64,000 nucleotides of DNA from Devosia sp. MC521 (GCF_014127105.1 NZ_CP059902.1:1955001-2019000); one strand, 5' to 3'; shown: positions 17,933 to 27,769, counted from the stretch's first letter. Made by a program: numbers and translations. The notes: generated from the sequence alone by a model not told the origin.

Positions 17933-18765
17933 TTTACAGCTCCGGCTGTCACGCCTTGGATGAAGAAGCGCTGGAGAAACATGAATGCGATAACGATGGG
18001 GGCAGAGGCGATGAGCGAAGCGGCCATAGCGCCACCCCAATCGGAATTGACCTCATTGAGATAGGTCAGAAGCAGGCCCGGCCCGATGGTGCGCTTGTCG
18101 TCAGACACGATGAGCGTCATCGAGTAGAGAAGGTCGTTCCAACTCCACATGAAGGAGTAGAGGAACACCGTCACAATCGGCGGGATAGAGATCGGAATGA
18201 CGATCGTATGGAAAATGCGCAAGTCGCTCGCCCCATCGGCGCGAGCCGCGTCAATCAACTCATCAGGCACTTGCGAGAAGTAGCTATAGAGCATGTAGGT
18301 CGACACTGGCAGTGCGAAGACGATGTAGCTCAAGACCAAGCCGAGCTGAGTGTCCAAAAGATTGAGGCTACTCATCATCGGATAGAGCGAGATCAGCAGA
18401 AGGCCAAATGGGAACATCTGCGCGCTCAACATGAAGAGCATAACCGGCTGACGGCCAAAATACTTGTACTTGGCAAAGCTATAGCCAGCATAAATGGCCA
18501 GTACCGAAACCAAGAGAGCACTGGCACCAGACGTCACCAGGGAGTTCCACAAGTACATCGGCAGCTTGCCGCGGGTGATCGCCGCAACGAAATGGTCGAG
18601 CGTCGGCATAACCGGGAAGGCTGTCGGGACGACCTGATAGAGTTCAGCATTGCCCTTGAGTGAAGAGATCACCAGCCAATACAGCGGGAAGAACAGGAAG
18701 AACCCAATGAATGCTAAGGCGAGGCCAAAAACGACCTTGGCCGTAGTTGAGGACAGGTCAAACAT
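17929..18765 (-). CDS. Carbohydrate ABC transporter permease (MalG type)
   Basis: This is a 278-residue inner-membrane permease with six predicted helices. The coupling EAA loop reads DELIDAARADGASDLRIFHTIVIPISIPPI at about residues 178-207. The N-terminus MFDLSSTTAKVVFGLALAF leads straight into helix 1, which supports ATG 18765. That ATG overlaps the upstream permease stop by one base (TGATG). It pairs with the MalF-type permease, the binding protein and the ATPase of the same run to import the locus substrate. Confidence 0.93.
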   Translation of the reverse strand: MFDLSSTTAKVVFGLALAFIGFFLFFPLYWLVISSLKGNAELYQVVPTAFPVMPTLDHFVAAITRGKLPMYLWNSLVTSGASALLVSVLAIYAGYSFAKYKYFGRQPVMLFMLSAQMFPFGLLLISLYPMMSSLNLLDTQLGLVLSYIVFALPVSTYMLYSYFSQVPDELIDAARADGASDLRIFHTIVIPISIPPIVTVFLYSFMWSWNDLLYSMTLIVSDDKRTIGPGLLLTYLNEVNSDWGGAMAASLIASAPIVIAFMFLQRFFIQGVTAGAVK

Positions 18766-19700
18766 CAGTTGTTCCCTTTGACCAGCATGCGCAGATAGAG
18801 GAAGGCCGGTGGCAGGAGTGTAGCGACCCACAGCACGCCAATTGCGGAAGCGATGCCGATATCCCACTGCTCGAAAGCACGGCGGTAGACTTCGACTGAG
18901 AGCACTGCTGTTGCACGAACAGGACCGCCACCGGTGAGCGCATAAATGGTGTCGAATTGCTGCAGATTGCCGATAACACCGAGCACGACCACGATGATTA
19001 GAACCGGCCGCAGGTGCGGCAGAATATGGTCGCGCAGGATGGCGAAATTGCCAGCACCATCGACACGGGCCGCATCAATCTGCTCCCGATCAAGGTTCTG
19101 CAGACCAGCCAGGAAGAAGGCCATGAACAGCGGTATAGACAGCCAGACCTTGGTCAACACCACAGCCATCATTGCCCCTTGGGGCGTCGACAACCAGGCC
19201 TGCGGATAGTGAATCACGCCGATCTGCATCAGAAAGGCATTGAGCACGCCATATCGCGAATTGAAGATCCAGCCCCAAATAAAGGCGGATACGGTCGAGG
19301 GTAGAACCCAGGGCAAGAGCGAGAGCGAGCGCAATACGGCGCGACCGCGGAATGGCTGGTTGACGATAAGCGCCCAACCGAGCCCCATAATCAAAGTGCC
19401 AACAGTAGTCAACGTCACATACACTGCTGTCGTTGCGAATGCATTCCACACCGCAGGATCCGCGAGCAGCTTGGCAAAATTGCCAAGGCCGTTCCAGCGG
19501 GGAGACATCATCTCCACGGTGTACTGGAACATCGATAGTCCCAGCGCCTGCAAGAATGGATAAAGAATGATCGCTGAGAAGGCCAATGCTGCAGGCAGAA
19601 GCATCAGCAGGCCAACGCGGGACTGCCCGCCTTTCAGACCCCGCCGATTGGCAAGGGGTGAAACGGGATAGTCAGATAAAGTGTCATCCGAAGTGGCCAT
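18765..19700 (-). CDS. Carbohydrate ABC transporter permease (MalF type)
   Basis: This is a 311-residue inner-membrane permease. A short cytoplasmic tail precedes helix 1 (VGLLMLLPAALAFSAIILYPF). The EAA loop reads REQIDAARVDGAGNFAILRDHILPHLRPV near 215-243. I chose ATG 19700, preceded by GAGGA at 5 nt. An in-frame ATG at 19715 has no ribosome site. It heads the MalF-MalG pair downstream of the binding protein. Confidence 0.93.
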   Translation of the reverse strand: MATSDDTLSDYPVSPLANRRGLKGGQSRVGLLMLLPAALAFSAIILYPFLQALGLSMFQYTVEMMSPRWNGLGNFAKLLADPAVWNAFATTAVYVTLTTVGTLIMGLGWALIVNQPFRGRAVLRSLSLLPWVLPSTVSAFIWGWIFNSRYGVLNAFLMQIGVIHYPQAWLSTPQGAMMAVVLTKVWLSIPLFMAFFLAGLQNLDREQIDAARVDGAGNFAILRDHILPHLRPVLIIVVVLGVIGNLQQFDTIYALTGGGPVRATAVLSVEVYRRAFEQWDIGIASAIGVLWVATLLPPAFLYLRMLVKGNN

Positions 19701-19762
19701 GAATGTCCTCAGCATCAGGCACCGGCCGCCTGTGGCGACCGGCTCAGAGATAGAGTTTCGAA

Positions 19763-21031
19763 TTAGTTGGCAGGCGTAGCGTTGGCCATGGATTCAGCCA
19801 GACGGGACTGCATCGCCACGATCGCATCGTCGACTGACTTCTGGCCGAGCAACGCGCCCTGCACTTCTTCGCCCACGATGGTGGTGAGGTCTGCGGCGTT
19901 GGACCAGATGCCGACTTCGTTCTGACGCGACGCACCTGTCGCAGCGGCCCAAGCCGAGAGATACGCATCGTCAGCAACAGCGGCACGCGCCGAATTGGTG
20001 ACCGGAAGCGCACTCATCTTGAGCGGGAAGCTGGTCTGAACCGCATCGGAGGTCAGATAGCTCAGGAACTTGGCAGCAGGAGCCTCTGCAGTCGAGGTCG
20101 CGCCCGGCGCAAACTGCACCAAGAGATGGCCCCACTGAACTGATGTCGACTGGTCGCCTTCGGCCAGAACTGGCGTCGTAACCGGCAGCACGTTGACGTC
20201 AAAGGCTTCGCCCTGACCGGAGAAGTCGCGCAAGAAGGTGCGCGTCTGCGGCGCGTCGAAATAGAAGGCCGAAGCACCTTGCGCCAACAAACGGCGGCTA
20301 TCTGGACGGTCAATTTCTGGAGCTGCAAGGCGCTCGGTCATGAGATCGACCATAAATTGCAGAGCCGCGCGGCTTTCGGCAGTGTCGACGACAGCCTGTC
20401 CATCGGCGTTAATGATGGCACCACCGTGGACCCAATTCCAGATCATGAAGTCGATCAGGATCGAGCCATTGTTCTTCGTCGCCATTGTATATGGAACGGA
20501 GTTCGGGACGTTGTCGCGCACAGCAATCAGCGCATCCTTGAACTCGGCCACGGTCTTCGGTGCCTCAACGCCAGCCTGTTCCAGCACCGCCTTGTTGGCC
20601 ACGAGGCCAATCGAGCCCGAGATCAGCGGCAGCGCCAGCTGCTTACCATTCACATTGCCCATCGCCAGCGCGTCAGCGGCGAAAGTCGCTTCGAGCGTTT
20701 CCTTGCCGTAAACGGTGTTCAGGTCGACCAAAGCTTCAAGGCTGGCGAAGGTCGGCAACCAACGTTCCGACAGCTGGGCGATATCTGGCAACGTGCCAGA
20801 ACGTGCGCGCAAGAAAATGTTCTTCTGCATGTCGCCCCAGGCAAAGCCCAACGGCTCGACAGTGAGGTTTTCGGCGGCACTGAACTCATCCAACATAGCC
20901 TGTACGGTGGTGGTATTGGCCTCTTCCGCAAAGGTGAAGCTCATAAAGCTTACGTCGGCGGCGTAAGCCGAAGACATCAGCAGCCCCGTGCTCATAGCGA
21001 CCGCGCCAATGGCACTCTTAAAATTCTTCAT
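19763..21031 (-). CDS. Extracellular solute-binding protein, family 1
   Basis: This is a 422-residue periplasmic sugar-binding lipoprotein-like receptor of the SBP_bac_1 family. The signal peptide MKNFKSAIGAVAMSTGLL ends in SSAYA-A. Family features include GTLPDIAQLSERWLPTFASLEALVDLN, NGKQLALPLISGSIGLVANKAVLEQAG and a Trp-rich ligand-cleft region (FMIWNWVHGGAIIN). ATG 21031 has GGAGGG upstream. A 15-bp palindrome 17 nt before the start (21048-21062) resembles the one in front of the IclR-type gene. This suggests an internal regulated promoter giving extra binding-protein transcript. Confidence 0.93.
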   Translation of the reverse strand: MKNFKSAIGAVAMSTGLLMSSAYAADVSFMSFTFAEEANTTTVQAMLDEFSAAENLTVEPLGFAWGDMQKNIFLRARSGTLPDIAQLSERWLPTFASLEALVDLNTVYGKETLEATFAADALAMGNVNGKQLALPLISGSIGLVANKAVLEQAGVEAPKTVAEFKDALIAVRDNVPNSVPYTMATKNNGSILIDFMIWNWVHGGAIINADGQAVVDTAESRAALQFMVDLMTERLAAPEIDRPDSRRLLAQGASAFYFDAPQTRTFLRDFSGQGEAFDVNVLPVTTPVLAEGDQSTSVQWGHLLVQFAPGATSTAEAPAAKFLSYLTSDAVQTSFPLKMSALPVTNSARAAVADDAYLSAWAAATGASRQNEVGIWSNAADLTTIVGEEVQGALLGQKSVDDAIVAMQSRLAESMANATPAN

Positions 21032-21047
21032 AAAACGTCCCTCCCTT

Positions 21048-21062
21048 TGGAACTTAGTTTCA
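21048..21062. promoter_or_regulatory. Putative IclR-type operator, second copy
   Basis: TGGAACTTAGTTTCA is a near-palindrome that matches TGGAACTAAGTTCCA (24824-24838) at 13 of 15 positions. It sits just upstream of the binding-protein gene. The likely ligand is the IclR-domain protein encoded in the same run. Confidence 0.5.
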
Positions 21063-21107
21063 TTCAAGAAAACACGTAGACGAGGCCCTCCAACGGCCTC
21101 GTAGCCG

Positions 21108-21911
21108 TTACACAGCACCACCATCGACGATGAAGGTTTGCGCCGTAATGAGCCTTGAGTCATCCGCAGCCAAAAACAGGGCCATGCGGGCGATATCAGG
21201 TGGCAGGAGATGTTCCTTCAAACATTGAACCTGCAGATATTCTTGAAACTTTCCCTGATAGATCGCTTTTGCGCGAACAACTTGCCTCTCAGTCAACACC
21301 CAGCCGGGTGCAATTGAGTTCACGCGAATGTTGCGCTCCCCCAATTCTCTTGCGAGCGACTTCGTCATTCCCATCACCGCAGACTTGGCTGTGGTGTAGA
21401 AAACGAGCCCCGCGGCACCGCGCATCCACGAGATCGAGCCCATGTTGATGATCGTGCCACCACCAAGCTTCACCATGCCGTCAATCACAGCTTGAACGGC
21501 GAAAAACTGGTGTCGCAAATTCGTGTTCTGCCGATCGTCCCAATAGTCGGGAGTGATCTCTTCGATCACCAGTCGATCGTCGTTACCGGCATTGTTCACC
21601 AATACCGAAATCGTCCCGATCTTCTCGCTCAAGGCCAGAATAGATCGGCGCATTGCCTCGATATCGCGGAGGTCACAAACCGCGTAGTCAGGCCGCGTGC
21701 CCGTCTTCTGCTCGACCGACACGGCGCAATTTTCTGCAACTGCTGCATCGAGCTCAATGAAGCCAACCTTGCATCCTTGCGCTGCAAAGTGTTCGACCAA
21801 CGAAGCCCCGATACCCGACCCGCCGCCCGTAATTAGGACGGCTTTTCCGGCCAAGCTCGGATAACGCGCAACCTCGACATCAACCTTTGCGATAAGCTCT
21901 TCGTGCACCAT
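21108..21911 (-). CDS. SDR-family oxidoreductase
   Basis: This is a 267-residue classical short-chain dehydrogenase. The cofactor motif ITGGGSGIGASLVEHF is at about 28-43, VNNAGNDDRL near 107, the catalytic serine in INMGSISWMRGAAG and the YTTAK Tyr/Lys pair near 172-176. The C-terminus ends in ITAQTFIVDGGAV, typical of the family. It starts at ATG 21911, which shares one base with the ATPase stop (TGATG). In this run it would oxidise a free aldose to the lactone that the SMP-30 domain could hydrolyse. An aldonate or ketose substrate is also possible. Confidence 0.92.
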   Translation of the reverse strand: MVHEELIAKVDVEVARYPSLAGKAVLITGGGSGIGASLVEHFAAQGCKVGFIELDAAVAENCAVSVEQKTGTRPDYAVCDLRDIEAMRRSILALSEKIGTISVLVNNAGNDDRLVIEEITPDYWDDRQNTNLRHQFFAVQAVIDGMVKLGGGTIINMGSISWMRGAAGLVFYTTAKSAVMGMTKSLARELGERNIRVNSIAPGWVLTERQVVRAKAIYQGKFQEYLQVQCLKEHLLPPDIARMALFLAADDSRLITAQTFIVDGGAV

Positions 21912-23005
21912 CACGCGGCCTCCAAAGCCACCGGGCGCGCCGACGCTAAAGTGCGCCCATCAGCGCCGAAGACATGCAGGAGCGTGGCATCGAAACTGAC
22001 ACCGATGGTTTCATTTTTACGCACGGCACGCTCGCCAGCGACACGAACGACGAGCACGTCATCGCTGCCTGTCAGCGCCACGTAAGCATATGTGTCACTG
22101 CCCAAATGCTCGGTCATTGTCACCGTGCCGGAGAGCGCATGTGGCTTCGAAAGATCTACAAGATCAATGTGTTCCGGGCGAATACCAACTTCAGTTGGAA
22201 TATCTCGGAGCGCTGCAGGCACCGTAACAATGCCGCCCGACACCTCATGCCGCCCGTCACCAGTCTTGCTGCCCAATTGCAAGAAATTCATCTTGGGACT
22301 GCCGATAAAGCCCGCGACAAAGCGGTTCTGCGGCGCATTGTACAGCTCAAGCGGCGAGCCAATCTGCTCAACCACGCCGCCATGCAGTACGACAATCTTG
22401 TCCGCAAGCGTCATCGCTTCAACCTGGTCGTGGGTCACATACACCATGGTCGTGCCCAGACGTTCTTTCATACGTGCGATTTCAATCCGCATCTCGACGC
22501 GTAAGGAAGCATCCAGGTTCGAAAGCGGCTCGTCGAACAGAAAAATCCTCGGCTCGCGAACGATTGCACGTCCGATGGCTACACGCTGGCGCTGACCACC
22601 AGACAACTGGCGCGGCTTACGATCCAGATAGTGATCAATACGCAGAACCTTGGCCGCCTTTTCAACGCGTGCCTTGATTTCATCCTTGCTTACACCCGCG
22701 AGGCGAAGCGCGTAGCCCATGTTTTCTGCGACGGACATGTGCGGATACAAGGCATAGCTCTGGAAGACCATGGCGATACCGCGCTTTGCCGGGGCGACAT
22801 CATTCACGATCTCCCCATCAATCGCTATTTTGCCGGCGGTGATTTCGTCCAAGCCACAAATCAACCGCAGCAAGGTTGATTTACCGCATCCCGACGGGCC
22901 AACGAAAGCGACGAACTCACCGTCCTCTACGGTAAGATCGATCCCCTTGAGCACCTCGGTTGCGCCGAAGGATTTTTTAATGCCGCTAAGTTCAAGCTTT
23001 GCCAT
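21911..23005 (-). CDS. Sugar ABC transporter ATP-binding protein (UgpC/MalK type)
   Basis: This is a 364-residue ATPase. Walker A is GPSGCGKST near 36-44, the Q loop is [12 protein letters not shown], the ABC signature [19 protein letters not shown] is near 132-150, Walker B is [13 protein letters not shown] and the switch His is [13 protein letters not shown]-terminal TOBE/MalK regulatory domain follows from about 240. It starts 14 nt after the IclR/SMP-30 stop and should energise the two permeases of this run. Confidence 0.95.
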   Translation of the reverse strand: MAKLELSGIKKSFGATEVLKGIDLTVEDGEFVAFVGPSGCGKSTLLRLICGLDEITAGKIAIDGEIVNDVAPAKRGIAMVFQSYALYPHMSVAENMGYALRLAGVSKDEIKARVEKAAKVLRIDHYLDRKPRQLSGGQRQRVAIGRAIVREPRIFLFDEPLSNLDASLRVEMRIEIARMKERLGTTMVYVTHDQVEAMTLADKIVVLHGGVVEQIGSPLELYNAPQNRFVAGFIGSPKMNFLQLGSKTGDGRHEVSGGIVTVPAALRDIPTEVGIRPEHIDLVDLSKPHALSGTVTMTEHLGSDTYAYVALTGSDDVLVVRVAGERAVRKNETIGVSFDATLLHVFGADGRTLASARPVALEAA

Positions 23006-23019
23006 TTTAGTGCTTTCGT

Positions 23020-24750
23020 TCAGCCCGCAAACATGTTGCTCGGCAGGCCTTTAATGCCCGTATCAATCGCAAACACGCTTCCGGAGAGAGGGGCGTCCGC
23101 AAGCTGGGCAGCGGACAAACGAATTCGAGCGGTGGTAACAAATAAGGTTTGCAGATCCTCGCCACCGAAAACGCATGATGTTGGTCGTGGAACGGGGAGG
23201 TTGATGACACGCTCAACCTTGCCTTCTGGGTCATAGCGCGTGACACACCACCCATCCCAATGGGCAACCCAAAGGAAACCTTCAGCATCGACAGTTAGCC
23301 CGTCCGGCTTGCCTTCAGATTCAGGCACAACAACGAAGGGCCGTCGGCCTGAAATCGAACCGGATTCCAGATCGAAATCATAGGCGTAGATCGTCTGCTT
23401 GGCTGTGTCGGTAAAGTAGAACGTCTTGTCATCCGGGCTCCAATCAAGCCCGTTTGAAACATGGATTCCACGATCCATCTCATAGGCTTTGCCATCGGGG
23501 TCCAAACGCCAAAGGCGACCCTGATCCGGTGATGTGTCGATGGCCAAAGTACCGCCCCAAAGACGCCCCTTGCGATCGCATTTGCCGTCGTTAAACCGGT
23601 TGCCCGGACGATCTGCCTCCAACCGCGCCAGTGTTGTGACACTGCCTGTGGGCATATCGATGCCGCGAATATCGCCGTGCATACCGGCGACAAAACCGCC
23701 ACGCGTCCGTGGCACCATAAAGCCAACCAGCTCCGGAACGGTGACACTTGTATAGGTGCCCTTTTCTGGGTCACCCGCATGCACCGACGGCGCCAGAATA
23801 TCGACGAAATAAAGCTTCTTGTCCTCGGCAGACCAATACGGCCCCTCCCCTAGGAAGGAGCTTGCCGGGATCACACACCGCACGTCGGCGCGATCAACCC
23901 CAAGTGGACGGGGTTGGATGCCTAGCGACATAGCGAACTCTCCGAAGTTACCAGATGTGCGACGTCCAGCCTCAATCACATCACGCCCAAGAGCATGGAG
24001 GCGATCAAGCGGGAGCCGGAATGTAGGTGCGATTATGCCAATGGCGCCAATAGGTTCGCCACGATGGTTCAAAACTGGTGCAGCGACCGAGGAAATGCCG
24101 ACATGCTGCTCATCCACCGACACAGCATAGCCACGCGCTTTGATCAGATCGAGCTGGCGCGCCAGTTCTTCCGGATCGGTAATTGTACTGTCGGTAAAGC
24201 GCTCAAGATTTGAATCTGCCAACAGCGCCCGGCGCTTCTCAAGTGGCAAATGGGCAAGAATGGCTTTCCCCAGACCACTCGCGTGAACCGCCGCCCGACT
24301 GCCAACCCCATTGTTTAGACGCAATGGCTGCGGCACTTCACGCTGGTCAATGTAGAGTATGCTTTGGCCATCCATGACCCCAAGCCGAATGGCCTCGCCG
24401 GTCATATCGCGAAGGCGCTCGAGCTCTGGCTCAGCAGCACCACGCAGGTCAAAGTCATCCCAGACCTTGTGCGCCCATTGAAACAACCGCGCGCCCAAAC
24501 GGTATTTTTGATGACGGCTATCGAAGGTGAGCAGGTTCTCTTCGACCAAAGCCTGCAGCAGCCGATGCAGCGTACCCTTCGGCATCGCCGTTTGTTCGAG
24601 CAATTCGGTAAACCGCAGCCCTACTGCCGCATTGGCGACGATATCCAATATCTGGACGCCGCGCGTTAAAGCCTGGACGCCAGGGGTGGACGGCACATCG
24701 CCATCACCCTCTTTGCCAATGCTCACCGCATGTTCTTGCGCGTTCGCCAT
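23020..24750 (-). CDS. Fusion of IclR-family regulator and SMP-30/gluconolactonase
   Basis: This is a 576-residue two-part protein. Residues about 20-260 are an IclR regulator: the winged helix ([40 protein letters not shown]) and effector domain ([21 protein letters not shown]). Residues about 285-576 are an SMP-30/LRE beta-propeller with the metal-ligand segments [43 protein letters not shown] and [15 protein letters not shown] 24750 has GGGAGAGG just upstream. The protein could sense and also open a sugar lactone. It is the first gene of the minus-strand run, and a 15-bp palindrome lies in its promoter region. A sequencing frameshift that fuses two genes is unlikely because the frame is continuous through the linker. 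Confidence 0.93.
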   Translation of the reverse strand: MANAQEHAVSIGKEGDGDVPSTPGVQALTRGVQILDIVANAAVGLRFTELLEQTAMPKGTLHRLLQALVEENLLTFDSRHQKYRLGARLFQWAHKVWDDFDLRGAAEPELERLRDMTGEAIRLGVMDGQSILYIDQREVPQPLRLNNGVGSRAAVHASGLGKAILAHLPLEKRRALLADSNLERFTDSTITDPEELARQLDLIKARGYAVSVDEQHVGISSVAAPVLNHRGEPIGAIGIIAPTFRLPLDRLHALGRDVIEAGRRTSGNFGEFAMSLGIQPRPLGVDRADVRCVIPASSFLGEGPYWSAEDKKLYFVDILAPSVHAGDPEKGTYTSVTVPELVGFMVPRTRGGFVAGMHGDIRGIDMPTGSVTTLARLEADRPGNRFNDGKCDRKGRLWGGTLAIDTSPDQGRLWRLDPDGKAYEMDRGIHVSNGLDWSPDDKTFYFTDTAKQTIYAYDFDLESGSISGRRPFVVVPESEGKPDGLTVDAEGFLWVAHWDGWCVTRYDPEGKVERVINLPVPRPTSCVFGGEDLQTLFVTTARIRLSAAQLADAPLSGSVFAIDTGIKGLPSNMFAG

Positions 24751-24823
24751 AACCTCTCCCGGAACCGTCAGTTGCTGACGATCTATACAGCGATTGCTTT
24801 GCTGTGTTGTCATTTGGATATCT

Positions 24824-24838
24824 TGGAACTAAGTTCCA
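24824..24838. promoter_or_regulatory. Putative IclR-type operator
   Basis: TGGAACTAAGTTCCA is a perfect palindrome of 7-bp arms around one base. It lies between the divergent starts of the IclR/SMP-30 gene (24750) and the enolase-superfamily gene (24879). IclR proteins bind short palindromes of this type. A near copy lies at 21048-21062. Confidence 0.6.
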
Positions 24839-24878
24839 TGTCAATCATGCATCGGACAGTTTGTCCTAGGGAGTGAAG

Positions 24879-26030
24879 ATGCACATCCGTAAAATTGACC
24901 ATTGGCTCGTCCGCATGCCCTTCACAGAAGACATCTTGTGGGGCTCAGGACGCCGCATCGGCACAACGCGCCTTGTCTGCCGTATAGAGACGGACACCAG
25001 CATTATCGGCTATGGAGAAACCATCTCTCTCATCGCCAATGTTCCCGCAGTTTTTGCCGATATCGTTGCACCACTTGCCATCGGCTATCCGGTTGCAGAT
25101 GTGGAACGCTTACATCGCCACGTGCTGGGCGCTGGGTTCTATCACCACAAACGCGCCGCGGTTATGGCCATTGCCGCCCTTGAAATGGCAATGTGGGATG
25201 CCCTTGGCAAACAAGCGCAATTGCCACTTTATGCTCTCTGGGGCGGCAAGTGGCGCAAAGATGTTGAGGCCGCGGCGTATCTGTTCACCAGTGACACAAA
25301 CAGCTTATCGGAACGCCTGCAGCGCTTTCTGGATGCGGGCTATGAGACATTCAAAGTCAAAATTGGCTTCGATGAAAAGACCGACCTCACCCTCGCTGAG
25401 GCCGCTCGTAAAGTTATCGGGGATCGCCCCCTCCGCCTCGACGTAAACGGCGCCTGGACTCCCGGGACGGCAAAGCGTCAGCTTGAGAAACTTCGCCAGT
25501 TCGACCCAGCCTATGTCGAGCAACCCCTAGAACTCGACGACCTGCATGGCCATGCCGCATTGGTCGCCAATCAGCCAGTTCCCATCGCCCTAGACGAGAG
25601 CGCCTATACGCTTGCCGATGTCGGCAATATCGTCCGCGCGAGCGCCGCCGACGTGGTGCTGCTTGATCCTCATGAAGCCGGCGGGCTTTGGCAGACCATT
25701 AAAGCTGCTGCAATCTGCGAGGCTGTGGGCATCCCTGTCACCTTACATTCCGGGGCGGAGCTGGCTCTCTCTCAGTCGGCTTATATACATTTGGCAGCGT
25801 CATTGCCGAATATGACTTTGGCGATAGACACTGAGCGCGCCTATCTCGGCGACGACATCAGCCCCAATGCACCAAAACTGAGCAACGGCCGATTTGCCAT
25901 CCCAGAAGCCCCAGGCTTGGGCGTCGACATCGATGAGGCTGCCTTAGAACGCTACCGTGTCGACGGCATTGTCGGGGCCTATCTCGATACTGAGCGCAAA
26001 GACTGGTTCCCTGTTAAACCTGCATATTGA
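24879..26030 (+). CDS. Mandelate racemase/muconate lactonizing enzyme family protein
   Basis: This is a 383-residue enolase-superfamily enzyme. The barrel holds the KxK pair in TFKVKIGF (about 160-167), Asp in LRLDVNGAW, Glu in YVEQPLE, Asp in IALDESAY and the LLDPHEAGGL segment. Where the muconate-lactonizing subgroup has its second catalytic Lys, this one has His/Glu, so the reaction may differ (dehydratase, racemase or cycloisomerase). I chose ATG 24879, 5 nt after AGGGAG; GTG 24873 is the alternative. It diverges from the IclR/SMP-30 gene over the shared operator and leads the kinase and mutarotase genes. Confidence 0.9.
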   Translation: MHIRKIDHWLVRMPFTEDILWGSGRRIGTTRLVCRIETDTSIIGYGETISLIANVPAVFADIVAPLAIGYPVADVERLHRHVLGAGFYHHKRAAVMAIAALEMAMWDALGKQAQLPLYALWGGKWRKDVEAAAYLFTSDTNSLSERLQRFLDAGYETFKVKIGFDEKTDLTLAEAARKVIGDRPLRLDVNGAWTPGTAKRQLEKLRQFDPAYVEQPLELDDLHGHAALVANQPVPIALDESAYTLADVGNIVRASAADVVLLDPHEAGGLWQTIKAAAICEAVGIPVTLHSGAELALSQSAYIHLAASLPNMTLAIDTERAYLGDDISPNAPKLSNGRFAIPEAPGLGVDIDEAALERYRVDGIVGAYLDTERKDWFPVKPAY

Positions 26031-26035
26031 TTGAC

Positions 26036-26914
26036 ATGTTTTTAGCAATCGAATGGACATCCACGAATTTTCATGCGTGGCTTCTCGACCAATCCGGCAC
26101 AATCCAAGGCGAGCATCAGTGCCCGCGCGGGGTAAATAGCGTCACCAACAAAGACTTTGCCGGCGTCGTGCGCGAGGAACTCGCGCATTGGCTCACCAAG
26201 GTGGACGCCATCTATATTTCCGGCATGGCAACCAGCCGCACAGGCTGGCTCGAGTCTCCGTTTGCAACCCTACCCGCACGACCGCAGGACCTCATCAAGG
26301 CCGCGGTAGAAGCACGTCCTGACGGCCTACCGACTGTCTTCTTTCTTCCAGGCCTCGCCCGAACACTCCCCTTGCCGGATGTGATGCGCGGTGAGGAGAT
26401 GGCCATTTTTGGCATCGAAGGCAGCTTGCCCAAAGCCATTATTCTGCCCGGAGCCCATAGCAAGTGGGTCACGACAGATGGCGAGGCGATCACCGACCTG
26501 ACGACCTATATGTCCGGCGAAGTGTTCAATCTGCTGCGGAAAGACTCCCTAGTCTCCAAGCTTATTCCCGCGGACTACACCCCTTCGCCGGAAGGCTTCG
26601 ACAAAGGCTTAGCAATTGCCCGCGACAAGCGAGCTCTGCCCGGCGGCGTCCTACAACGCATTTTCTCCGCCCGGTCACTTGTTCTTTTTGACCAACTCCC
26701 CGCTGCGGGGATTGCAGACTACCTGCAAGGCCTCATCATCGGCTGCGAGATCGTTGAAGCGCTCAGTGGCAAGTCGCAACCAAGCGAGATCGTTGTCCTC
26801 GGACAGTCACCAATCGCCGACGCATACCGGACAGCCCTAGCCGCTTTTGGAATTGCTTCACCAACGCGCGCTGCAAACGCCGCTTATGGCTTTGCCAAAA
26901 TTCTAAAGCAGTAA
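26036..26914 (+). CDS. dgoK: 2-dehydro-3-deoxygalactonokinase (DgoK family)
   Basis: This is a 292-residue kinase of the DgoK family, which phosphorylates 2-keto-3-deoxy-D-galactonate to its 6-phosphate. The N-terminus FLAIEWTSTNFHAWLL is the family phosphate-binding motif (usually AIDWGTTNLR). DVMRGEEMAIFGI and ILPGAHSKWV near 140 match the conserved DgoK blocks. I chose ATG 26036. An in-frame TTG at 26027 would overlap the upstream stop (TTGA). The gene follows a probable sugar-acid dehydratase, so the pair would make a 2-keto-3-deoxy acid and phosphorylate it. No partner aldolase of DgoA type lies in the window. Confidence 0.88.
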   Translation: MFLAIEWTSTNFHAWLLDQSGTIQGEHQCPRGVNSVTNKDFAGVVREELAHWLTKVDAIYISGMATSRTGWLESPFATLPARPQDLIKAAVEARPDGLPTVFFLPGLARTLPLPDVMRGEEMAIFGIEGSLPKAIILPGAHSKWVTTDGEAITDLTTYMSGEVFNLLRKDSLVSKLIPADYTPSPEGFDKGLAIARDKRALPGGVLQRIFSARSLVLFDQLPAAGIADYLQGLIIGCEIVEALSGKSQPSEIVVLGQSPIADAYRTALAAFGIASPTRAANAAYGFAKILKQ

Positions 26915-26920
26915 GCGGCC

Positions 26921-27769
26921 ATGGCAAACATCACCCTCGAAACGAGCACAAGTCGTCTTGTGGCAACCCTCGACGGTGGTGGCTTGCTAGAGTTCGCAGC
27001 GCGCACCAACATTGGCTGGCAGGACGTTCTGCGCCCCGCCAGTGCCGCCCCACAGTCACCCCTCGACAGAGCCCTCATCATCATGGCGCCTTGGTGCAAT
27101 CGCATCGGCGATGGTGGTTTTGAAGCAAATGGCCGTTTCTACCCTGTCCGCCCCAATCTCCCCGACTTCCCCCTGCCGCTGCACGGCACTGCGTTTCAAT
27201 CACACTGGACAGAGGAGCGCCGTACCACCGACAGACTAGTGCTCTCCCGAAGCTCCACCACCGAAGCGCCTTTTCACTACCACCCCCAAGTCACCTACGC
27301 GTTGACCAACAATGGCTTGGACGCAAAACTTGAGGTGACAAATACCGGACCCGAAGGCATGCCCTTCGGTATCGGACTGCACCCTTGGTTCGTCGCGACC
27401 AGCCACGCAACCCTGCAGTTCGATGCCCAAAGCAAGGTGGTCATCGATACTGCTGGACTGCCTACACACACCACAGATGCCGAAAATGCATTTTCGATAG
27501 CGACCGAGCTTCCTCAAAATCGGATCGACAATAGTTTTCTAAATTGGAACGGGACTGCGGTCCTGAACCTCGGCGAGCGCACGGTTACCCTGCAATCCGA
27601 CGCCCCAATTCTTCATCTGTTCTCACCGTCGAGCACGGCCGGGTTTTGTTGCCTCGAGCCAACAACAGCTGCCCCAAATCACTCGAATTTCAAAGCGAGC
27701 ACGACCCCGCTCCTGATGCCACAGCAGCGCGTCGCCGTGATGATGAGCATCAATATCCACCGCAACTGA
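26921..27769 (+). CDS. Aldose 1-epimerase family protein (mutarotase)
   Basis: This is a 282-residue galactose-mutarotase-fold protein that would interconvert sugar anomers. Conserved blocks are APWCNRIGDGGF (NRI motif, about 63-74), LPLHGTAF near 90, the catalytic-His segment GIGLHPWF near 150, and GFCCLEPTTAAPN near 245 with the catalytic Glu. It starts 6 nt after the kinase stop and closes the plus-strand run. A palindromic repeat lies 22 nt after its stop. Confidence 0.88.
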   Translation: MANITLETSTSRLVATLDGGGLLEFAARTNIGWQDVLRPASAAPQSPLDRALIIMAPWCNRIGDGGFEANGRFYPVRPNLPDFPLPLHGTAFQSHWTEERRTTDRLVLSRSSTTEAPFHYHPQVTYALTNNGLDAKLEVTNTGPEGMPFGIGLHPWFVATSHATLQFDAQSKVVIDTAGLPTHTTDAENAFSIATELPQNRIDNSFLNWNGTAVLNLGERTVTLQSDAPILHLFSPSSTAGFCCLEPTTAAPNHSNFKASTTPLLMPQQRVAVMMSINIHRN

